Shown piece after piece: positions 1-10,026 of a DNA stretch of 22,518 bases (the first letter of the stretch is position 1; each line of letters begins with the position of its first letter). The position numbers and the translations under genes were made by a program. The stretch covers positions 1-22,518 of the forward strand of contig CAZTVF010000087.1 in assembly GCA_964616985.1 (NCBI GenBank), in the 5' to 3' direction. The stretch comes from CAZTVF01 sp964616985 (GTDB lineage: Bacteria; Planctomycetota; Phycisphaerae; SM23-33). Below the pieces are notes generated by a model. The model worked only from the letters and a program-made list of their open reading frames with translations, was not told the origin of the DNA and made no database searches.

Positions 1-2772
<2,772 letters not shown>

Positions 2773-2837
2773 AAGCCTTCCATTCTTATTGAGTTAAGCG
2801 CCTTCGGCGCGTAGGCCTCTCGCTCTAAAATCGCACC

Positions 2838-2866
2838 ACGTTACCACGAGACGACACCGGAGGCAA
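2838..2866 (-). promoter_or_regulatory. Candidate carB promoter
   Basis: On the minus strand TTGCCT (2861-2866) lies 17 bp before TAACGT (2838-2843), about 65 bp upstream of the carB ATG. The -35 is fair and the -10 is weak. A small hairpin, GCGCC-TTC-GGCGC (2798-2810), would lie in the leader. The 217 bp between carB and the divergent eboF hold nothing else that I can identify. Confidence 0.22.
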
Positions 2867-2917
2867 TAGCCGATGCGATTCATACGTCTGCTGCCGGCGG
2901 AATTGCGTTCTTCCGCC

Positions 2918-2946
2918 TTCTCCCGGCGGCCTGTGCCCGATACAAT
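2918..2946 (+). promoter_or_regulatory. Candidate promoter for the ebo genes
   Basis: TACAAT (2941-2946) is a good -10 box. The hexamer 17 bp upstream, TTCTCC (2918-2923), is a poor -35. The site lies about 44 bp before the GTG of the first ebo gene, in the gap divergent from carB. Confidence 0.28.
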
Positions 2947-2989
2947 CCAGCCCTGAAGCGCAAAGACGCACCCAGGTGCGGAGGCAGCG

Positions 2990-4246
2990 GTGGCGACACG
3001 GAAATTGCTGGTCGTGCAGGTGGCGGCGTGGTCGCGGGGCATCGAGCTCCCGGCCCTGGCGGTGCGCGCGGCGAGCACGGTGTTTCCGGCCTTGACATGC
3101 ACGGTGCAGGCGAGTTTTCGCACGGCATCGCTGCCGGCGAAGCATGGCATGGTGGCCAACGGCGTGTACGAGCGGGCCCTGCGGCGGGTGATGTTCTGGG
3201 AGCAGTCATCGGGCCTGGTGACGGGCGAGCGAATCTGGCGCCGCTTCCGCCAGCGCGGCGGCAAGGTCGCGATGCTCTTCTGGCAGCAGAGCATGGGCGA
3301 GGAGGCCGACCTCGTCGTCTCGCCCGCGCCGCTGCACAAGCACCACGGGGGCATGATCCAGGACCTCTACGTACACCCGCAGGCCTCCCACGATGCAATC
3401 TGCAGCGGGGCGGGGCGCAGCTTCAAACTTCGCCGCTACTGGGGCCCGATGGCCTCGGCCGCGGTGGGCGACTCCATCGTCGATGTCACGCTGCAGGTGC
3501 TGCGCGGCGGCGAGTACGGCCTGTGCCTCACATACCTGCCGAGCATGGACTACGACCTGCAGCGACATGACCCGGCCGCCCCCGCGGCATCGCGTGCGAT
3601 TGCGGCGGCGCAGGGGCAGTTGTCGCGGCTTGTCACGGCCGCCCGCGAGGCGGGCTACGACGTCCTTGCCTATGGCGACTATGAGATCACGCCCGTCCGG
3701 CGCGTCGTGCTGCCCAACGCGGCCCTGGCCAAGGCGGGCCTGCTGAAGCTGCGCGATGTGCGCGGCATGCTGTACCCCGATTTCAACACCAGCGCGGCCT
3801 TTGCGATGGTTGACCACCAGGCGGCACACGTGTACGTGCGTGATGCGGCCGCCCTGGCCGACGTGCGGGCGGCGCTGCAACTGCCGGGCGTGGCGCAGGT
3901 GATGGGTCGCGATGAGGCCCCGTATGGCATCGGCCACGCAAACGGCGGGGAGCTTGTGCTGGTGGCCCAGGAGGGGGCGTGGCTGGCGTATCCGTGGTGG
4001 TCGCGGGCGTCAGAGGCGCCCGAATACGCCGGGCACGTGGACATCCACAACAAGCCCGGGTACGATCCCTGCGAGTTATTCTGGGGCTGGCCGCCCGGAA
4101 CCGTCGGCCGCGACACGCGTCGAATCGGTGGTTCCCACGGGCTGGCCGGGCCGGAGCATCGCGTCGCCTGGGCGTCGAGCCTGCCGCTGGCGGGAGAGTC
4201 GATTGTCGATCTCGCCGCGGGCGTGCGAGAGTGGCTGGATTCGTGA
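2990..4246 (+). CDS. eboF: EboF-like alkaline phosphatase/nucleotide pyrophosphatase family protein
   Basis: This is a 418-residue protein of the alkaline-phosphatase superfamily, type I phosphodiesterase branch, and resembles the Ebo-cluster member. The start is GTG at 2990, with GGAGG five bases upstream. Family landmarks are FPALTCTVQ (residues 32-40, where Thr36 is the expected nucleophile), HGMVANG (52-58), FWEQSSGLVTGERIW (69-83), YLPSMDYDLQ (182-191) and HNKPGYDP (353-360). The N-terminal metal-binding Asp of classical enzymes is not seen (the strand reads LLVVQVAAWSRG), and the usual SDHG motif appears as YGDYEI (228-233), so the metal site may be altered. There is no signal peptide or membrane segment. 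The next two genes are eboD and eboE, which supports the assignment. The family is secure and the Ebo label is likely. The substrate is unknown. Confidence 0.85.
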   Translation: MATRKLLVVQVAAWSRGIELPALAVRAASTVFPALTCTVQASFRTASLPAKHGMVANGVYERALRRVMFWEQSSGLVTGERIWRRFRQRGGKVAMLFWQQSMGEEADLVVSPAPLHKHHGGMIQDLYVHPQASHDAICSGAGRSFKLRRYWGPMASAAVGDSIVDVTLQVLRGGEYGLCLTYLPSMDYDLQRHDPAAPAASRAIAAAQGQLSRLVTAAREAGYDVLAYGDYEITPVRRVVLPNAALAKAGLLKLRDVRGMLYPDFNTSAAFAMVDHQAAHVYVRDAAALADVRAALQLPGVAQVMGRDEAPYGIGHANGGELVLVAQEGAWLAYPWWSRASEAPEYAGHVDIHNKPGYDPCELFWGWPPGTVGRDTRRIGGSHGLAGPEHRVAWASSLPLAGESIVDLAAGVREWLDS

Positions 4247-4273
4247 TTGGCGTGGCGGCGCCCCGACGTCGCG

Positions 4274-4291
4274 GGCGGCAGCAAGGCCGCC
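4274..4291 (+). terminator. Hairpin with short T-rich tail between eboF and eboD
   Basis: GGCGGC (4274-4279) pairs with GCCGCC (4286-4291) around a 6-base loop, followed by TCTTTGTGT. It lies in the 71 bp gap after the eboF stop. It could be a leaky terminator or an mRNA-processing or stability stem that separates eboF from eboD-eboE. The stem is short, so this is tentative. Confidence 0.28.
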
Positions 4292-4317
4292 TCTTTGTGT
4301 GACAGAAATGAGCGTTC

Positions 4318-5507
<1,190 letters not shown>

Positions 5508-5511
<4 letters not shown>

Positions 5512-6692
5512 TTATCTCCACCCAGCCCCCCGCGCACCTGACGTACTGCCTGAACATTCACCCCGGTGAAAGCTGGGACGACAACCTCACCGCCATCGCC
5601 GCCAAGGCGACCAAGGTGCACAAGCTCGTGGCGCCGGACAAGCCGTTTGGCCTGGGCCTGCGGCTGTCGGCGCAGGCGGCGCGGCAGTTGCGGCTGGGCG
5701 CGCGGATCGACGAACTGAAGAAGTTTCTTGCCGACCACAACCTGTACGTCTTCACCATCAACGGCTTTCCCTTCGGCGCGTTTCACAACACCGAGGTGAA
5801 GGAACACGTGTACGCGCCGGACTGGCGCGACCCCAAGCGGCTGGAATACACCGTCGAACTGGCCGAGATCCTGGCCGAACTCCTGCCCGAGGGCGTTCCC
5901 GGCAGCATCTCCACGGTGCCTGGCTCTTACAAGGCGTGGATCACCAACCCCGCCGGCCCGCGGCAGATGGCGGAGCAACTGGCCGACCTGGCCATGAGGC
6001 TGGCCGAGCTTGAGGACCGCACGGGCAAGTGCATCTGCCTGGGCCTGGAGGGCGAGCCTGACTGCTTCATCGAGACCACCGACGAGGCCATCGCGTTCTT
6101 CCACGGGCCGCTGGACGAGTTCGGCCGCACGATGTTGCAGCGGCGATTCCGCATCGACATGGTGACGGCGGGGCAGGTGCTGCGGCGGCATATCGGCGTG
6201 TGCTTCGACACCGCGCACGCGGCCGTGGAATTCGAGGATATTCCGGCCTCGCTCCGCAGGCTCGCCGCGGCGAAGGTGAGCGTGTGCAAGGTGCAGCTGA
6301 GTTCGGCGCTGTCGCTGGCGCCGACGCCGGCGGCGCTGGAGCGGCTGGAGGCCTTTGTGGATCGCGTCTACCTGCACCAGGTGAAGGCGCGGGCCGCCGA
6401 CGGACGCTTAGTGTCTTACGCGGACCTGCCGGCAGCGCTGGCGGCGGCCAGGGGCGGCTGCGACGACCAGGAATGGCGAGTGCATTTTCATGTGCCGCTG
6501 TTCTTCGAGCAGCACGAGGGGCTGCGATCTACGAGTTTCCTGCTGGGCCCGGACGTGATCGCCGCCGCAGCGAGCAGCCACCTTGAGATTGAGACCTACA
6601 CGTTCAACGTCCTGCCGGAGTTCCTCCGCCTCAGTGACGTCACCGAGAGCATCGCCCGCGAGTATCGCTGGGTGATGGCGAACTTGCTGTAG
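5508..6692 (+). CDS. eboE: EboE-like TIM-barrel (xylose isomerase-like) metabolite traffic protein
   Basis: This 394-residue protein begins MIISTQPPAHLTYCLNIHPG. The LTYCxNIHPGESW opening (residues 11-23) is the hallmark of EboE proteins, a xylose-isomerase-like TIM-barrel family. Later elements fit such a barrel: FTINGFPFGAFH, CICLGLEGEPDCFIET, IGVCFDTAHAAVEFED and HFHVPLF, with acidic and His residues positioned for metal binding. The ATG at 5508 overlaps the eboD stop by four bases. The frame stays open further upstream to 5265, but that part only reads the eboD sequence out of frame, so it is not used. In other bacteria Ebo genes are needed to move a metabolite precursor to the periplasm, for example the scytonemin monomer in Nostoc. 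The biochemical role of EboE itself is not known. Confidence 0.88.
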
Positions 6693-6726
6693 CGATCTCA
6701 TTCCTTCGTATTGGCTCACACAGTGG

Positions 6727-6794
6727 GCGGCGGCCTGGGAAGGCCGCCACCCGGGCAGTCTAGTTCAGGGGCGGCGACCTTCCCAGGCCGCCGC
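6727..6794. repeat. Large inverted repeat (22-bp arms) after the ebo genes
   Basis: Arms at 6727-6748 and 6773-6794 are complementary at 21 of 22 positions around a 24-base loop. The first arm also folds on itself (GGCGGCC-TGGGAA-GGCCGCC). It starts 35 bp after the eboE stop and could end the ebo transcript. It also looks like the other long palindromic repeats in this window. There is no T-run directly after the stem. Confidence 0.7.
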
Positions 6795-6819
6795 GATCTC
6801 GACTCTCGCTTCTTCTTTC

Positions 6820-6847
6820 TTGCCTTCCTGCGGGCGGAGGGTAAACT
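6820..6847 (+). promoter_or_regulatory. Candidate promoter for the FliM-like gene and cstA
   Basis: TTGCCT (6820-6825) and TAAACT (6842-6847) are separated by 16 bp. Each matches four of six consensus bases. The leader to the ATG at 6876 would be about 20-25 nt. It lies downstream of the large inverted repeat, consistent with a new transcript starting here. Confidence 0.4.
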
Positions 6848-6875
6848 CACGTTGACGAGGCGAGCGTTGCGGATC

Positions 6876-7730
6876 ATGGAAGATTCCAGCACATCATCGA
6901 CTTCCCAGACGACAACGGGCGAGGCCGCGCCCGCGCGGGGCCCCGGCATCGACCCATCGGCGCTGTTACGCGCGCTGGCCGAGGCCGTGGAGCACGACTT
7001 CTGCCTGGCCACCTCGCCGGGCCTGCAGGTGCCGCTGGAGGCCCGGGCACAGGGACTGGTCGAATCCACACTGGGCGACTTCCTCAACTCCGTCGAGGAG
7101 CGGACCTGCTGCCTCCCGCTGATCGTCTCACCCGCCTGCCAGGCCACCGCGCCGCTGGTGGAGATCTCGCCGCAGATCGCCTTCGGGCTGATCGATCGGC
7201 TGCTGGGCGGAAGCGGGGGGGACAGCTACATCCCGGCCCGCCCGCTGACGGCCATCGAGGGCCGGCTGCTGCGGCGGCTCGTGGAGTCCGCCGCCGCCTG
7301 CATCACGCGACACTGGCCATGGGCGAGCAGCGAGGCGTTCATCGGCGCGGCCGAGGCGCTGCCCGAATTCCCGCCCGAGGCCCTGGCCGGCCCCGTCATC
7401 ATCGCCAAATTCACGCTCACGATGGGCCGCCACGCCGGGGCCATGCGGCTGTGCCTGCCGGCGGCGTCGGTGCCGCTGATGGGCAACGCCTCCGCCGGCG
7501 CCTGGCAGGGCAAGGCGAGGGGCGGGTCGCCGCTGGAACTCTCCGTCGTCATTCAGGATGAGGGCATGAGCGCGGAAGACCTGTCGCAACTGGCGGCCGG
7601 CGACATCCTGGTCACCGACACCGCAGGCGACGGCGAGGTCATCGTCCGCGTCGCGGGCATCCCGAAGTTCTACGGCCGTCTCGCCTCCGCCAACGGCCGC
7701 CGCGCCATCCGCATTACGCGAAGGATATGA
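6876..7730 (+). CDS. FliM/FliN-family flagellar motor switch-like protein
   Basis: This 284-residue protein has a FliM-type middle domain (about residues 25-205) with the typical run LVEISPQIAFGLIDRLLGG (94-112) and RPLTAIEGRLLRRLV (122-136). It ends in a SpoA/FliN-type domain (about 218-284, ELSVVIQDEG to IRITRRI). In true FliM these form the C-ring of the flagellar switch. The N-terminus is a Ser/Thr-rich stretch and lacks the conserved LSQxEIDALL peptide that binds phospho-CheY. FliM is usually around 330 residues, so this form is short. The ATG at 6876 is preferred; a TTG at 6711 would read through the upstream inverted repeat. The gene stands apart from other flagellar genes and is followed 10 bp later by cstA. 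It may be a motor component of an unusual flagellum or a divergent FliM-like scaffold. Confidence 0.85.
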   Translation: MEDSSTSSTSQTTTGEAAPARGPGIDPSALLRALAEAVEHDFCLATSPGLQVPLEARAQGLVESTLGDFLNSVEERTCCLPLIVSPACQATAPLVEISPQIAFGLIDRLLGGSGGDSYIPARPLTAIEGRLLRRLVESAAACITRHWPWASSEAFIGAAEALPEFPPEALAGPVIIAKFTLTMGRHAGAMRLCLPAASVPLMGNASAGAWQGKARGGSPLELSVVIQDEGMSAEDLSQLAAGDILVTDTAGDGEVIVRVAGIPKFYGRLASANGRRAIRITRRI

Positions 7731-7740
7731 GAGGCCGAAC

Positions 7741-9756
7741 ATGACCGTTCTGTGGATACTGCTGGTGTCGATCGTGGTTCTGGGCGGCGGCGGGGTGATC
7801 TACTCGCGGCTGATTGGGCGGTGGCTTGGGGAGGATAACCGCCGGCCTGTGCCCTCGATCGCCAAGGCGGACGGCCGCGATTACGTCGCCACGCCCACGC
7901 CGGTGCTGTTCGCGCACCATTTCGCCACCATCGCCGGGGCGGGGCCCATCGTCGGGCCCGTCATCGCGATCGCGTATGGCTGGCTGCCCGCGCTGTTGTG
8001 GGTGCTGGTGGGGGCGCTGTTTTTCGGCGCGGTGCACGACTACCTCGCGGTGCACATGGCCACCCGCGAGGGCGGGCAATCGGTCGCCACCATCCTCCGT
8101 CGCCTGGTGGGGCGGCGGGCGTTCCTGCTGTTCGGCCTTTTCATCATCGTGATGCTCTCCCTGGTCACCGCGATGTTCCTGAACCTCTCGGCCTCGGCGC
8201 TGACCAGCATCGTGCAGATGGACTTCCTCAAGGTCACCAGCCTCGATGGCTTTCGCACCGCGACGGTAAGGGATCAGGCGGGCATCAACGTACCGGGCAT
8301 TATCATCGGCGGCATCGCCTCCACCAGCGTCATCATCATCACCGCGTTCGCGCCGCTGGTGGGTTGGCTGTACATCAAGAAGCATGTGGCTGTCTGGAAG
8401 TGCAGCATCCTCGCCATCGCCCTCTGCGCGGTCTCCATCACGGTCGGTGTGTTCTACCCGGTCAGCCTCGATCCGCTGACGTGGAAGTTGCTGCTGGGGG
8501 TGTACGTATTGCTGGCGGCGGGGTTGCCGGTCTGGCTGTTCCTTCAGAGCCGCGACTTCATCAACGTGCACATTCTCTACGTGGGCCTGGCCGTGCTGGT
8601 GGCGATCCTGGGCATCGCCGCCGTCACCGGCGCCGGCCACGCCGCGCCGGGTGAGGCCGTCACCCTGACCAAGCTGGGGCTGCCGCTGCCCACCGAGGTG
8701 CAGATGACGAGCGTGGATTCGGGCGAGCGCATCACAGGCCTGCCGCTGTGGCCGATGCTGTTCATCACCATCGCCTGCGGGGCGGTCAGCGGCTTCCACA
8801 GCCTCGCCGCCGGCGGAACGACGTGCAAGCAGATCAACAGCGAGCGGGCCGCCCGCACGGTCGGCTTCTACGCGATGCTGCTGGAAGGCTTCCTTGCCGT
8901 CTGCGTCATCGCCGTGCTGGTGATCGGACTGGACATGTCGTTCTATGTCCAGTACGTGCACCCCAAGATCGTCGACATCATGAAGGCTGAGAGCAACCCC
9001 GTGCTCGCGTTCGCCATGGCCGTCGGCTGGGCCGCCCACGCGGCCGGGGCCAAGGTCGGCCTGGCCGTGCCCATCGTCGTCGGCACGCTGGCGGGCATGA
9101 TCCTGCTGGAGGGGTTCCTGGTCACCACGCTCGACTCGGCCGTGAGGTTGATGCGGTACATCTTCGAGGAGATCTGGCAGGACGTGTTCGGCCGCTACGA
9201 CGTATTCGCCGCGCATGCGCCGGCGGAGACGCAGCCGACGTTCCTGGCCGGCGAGAGCGCCGCCGCCGGCTCCGGCGGCATACCAGCCGGGGCGCCTCCC
9301 GAGGCGGCCGTCGCCTTCGCGCGACCCATCCCGACGAGCGGCCTGTTCCGCCAGTTCCTCAAGCTGATCCGGCACTACTGGTTCAATTCGGGCCTGGCGG
9401 TCGGGTTGATGCTGCTGTTCGCTCTCACAGGCGGGGCCCAGTCGCTCTGGGCCATCTTCGCCACGGCCAACCAGCTTCTGGCCGCGATGGTGCTGCTGCT
9501 GGCGTCGCTGTGGCTGCTGCGGCAGGGCAAGCGGAAGTGGTTTGCATTCGCCCCGGCCCTGTTCATGCTGGCCACCACCTGCGCCAGCCTGGTGATCCTG
9601 TTCCAGAAGTTCAGCAAGAACCCGATGCAGAACCTCACGCTCCTGGTGGCCGACATCGTCATCATCATCCTCACCGTGCTGCTGCTAGCGGCTGGGTGGA
9701 TGGCGACCATCAAGGTCCTCCGCGAGCGAAAGCTCGTCGCCTTGGCGGCGAAGTAG
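7741..9756 (+). CDS. cstA: Carbon starvation protein A (CstA family transporter)
   Basis: This 671-residue polytopic inner-membrane protein belongs to the CstA family, which includes peptide and pyruvate transporters induced when carbon runs low. Clear family stretches are AHHFATIAGAGPIVGP near residue 60, FFGAVHDYLAVHMATREGG near 100, SGFHSLAAGGTTCKQI near 355 and LLEGFLVTTLDSAVRLMRYI near 460. Many long hydrophobic segments span the protein. The ATG at 7741 follows GAGG at 7731-7734, and the upstream FliM-like gene ends 10 bp before, so the two are probably co-transcribed. The soluble linker at about residues 495-530 is Ala/Gly/Pro-rich and encoded by two compact DNA palindromes (9262-9306). 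Length is slightly below the roughly 700 residues of the E. coli protein. The assignment is secure; whether it carries peptides or pyruvate cannot be read from sequence. Confidence 0.96.
   Translation: MTVLWILLVSIVVLGGGGVIYSRLIGRWLGEDNRRPVPSIAKADGRDYVATPTPVLFAHHFATIAGAGPIVGPVIAIAYGWLPALLWVLVGALFFGAVHDYLAVHMATREGGQSVATILRRLVGRRAFLLFGLFIIVMLSLVTAMFLNLSASALTSIVQMDFLKVTSLDGFRTATVRDQAGINVPGIIIGGIASTSVIIITAFAPLVGWLYIKKHVAVWKCSILAIALCAVSITVGVFYPVSLDPLTWKLLLGVYVLLAAGLPVWLFLQSRDFINVHILYVGLAVLVAILGIAAVTGAGHAAPGEAVTLTKLGLPLPTEVQMTSVDSGERITGLPLWPMLFITIACGAVSGFHSLAAGGTTCKQINSERAARTVGFYAMLLEGFLAVCVIAVLVIGLDMSFYVQYVHPKIVDIMKAESNPVLAFAMAVGWAAHAAGAKVGLAVPIVVGTLAGMILLEGFLVTTLDSAVRLMRYIFEEIWQDVFGRYDVFAAHAPAETQPTFLAGESAAAGSGGIPAGAPPEAAVAFARPIPTSGLFRQFLKLIRHYWFNSGLAVGLMLLFALTGGAQSLWAIFATANQLLAAMVLLLASLWLLRQGKRKWFAFAPALFMLATTCASLVILFQKFSKNPMQNLTLLVADIVIIILTVLLLAAGWMATIKVLRERKLVALAAK
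9262..9306. repeat. Pair of short palindromes inside the cstA linker
   Basis: GCCGCCGG-CT-CCGGCGGC (9262-9279) and CGCCTC-CC-GAGGCG (9293-9306) lie in frame within codons 508-522, in a soluble Ala/Gly/Pro linker between membrane segments. The stems are 8 and 6 bp. In GC-rich DNA chance cannot be excluded. Confidence 0.4.
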
Positions 9757-9787
9757 CCGGCACCGTCCATGTTGATTCTGGGAGTAA

Positions 9788-9902
9788 GGCCTTGGTGGCG
9801 GCCTGCCGTTCGGCGCTGTCAGATGTGGGTGACGCCCTGGGCTTCTACAGCGCCGAACGGCAAGCCGCTGCCAGACTCACATATTCGATTGCAGTGAACT
9901 AC
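9788..9902 (+). repeat. Dispersed palindromic repeat, copy 1
   Basis: This 115 bp segment occurs again at 21829-21945 at about 93% identity (8 substitutions and a 2-base indel by eye). It contains complementary 27-base arms, 9793-9819 and 9847-9873, with three mismatched positions and a 27-base loop. The arms pair GCCGTTCGGCGCTGT with ACAGCGCCGAACGGC. A non-palindromic tail containing CACATATTCGATT follows. It encodes no protein and starts 31 bp after the cstA stop. It could serve as a terminator there, but duplication marks it as a mobile or amplified intergenic element. Confidence 0.88.
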
Positions 9903-9972
9903 GAGCCGTCTCGCCGCCCGCCAGTTGACTTGTCAGAGTGGTGCGGCCATTCCATGATGGCCCCGAAAACCC

Positions 9973-10002
9973 TTTACTCGCGCCTCCATCCCCCGCTATT
10001 CT
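9973..10002 (+). promoter_or_regulatory. Candidate promoter for the GH-like gene
   Basis: TTTACT (9973-9978) and TATTCT (9997-10002) are 18 bp apart, each matching four of six consensus bases. The ATG at 10027 has a strong AAGGAGA ribosome site (10014-10020). A small palindrome, GGCCAT-TCCATG-ATGGCC (9945-9962), lies just upstream and could be an operator. Confidence 0.38.
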
Positions 10003-10026
10003 CTTGCCCCAACAAGGAGAACTCAC

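Noticed and set aside
2798..2810. A pyrimidine-responsive attenuator before carB
   Set aside because: Only a 5-bp hairpin is present, with no T-run, anti-terminator or PyrR-binding sequence that I can recognise.
6711..6875. A TTG-started extension of the FliM-like protein
   Set aside because: It would translate the large inverted repeat and a promoter-like region, and adds no FliM motif.
7714..9375. A 553-codon minus-strand ORF opposite cstA
   Set aside because: Antisense of a clear membrane transporter. The translation is His/Asp/Arg/Gln-rich with no domain.
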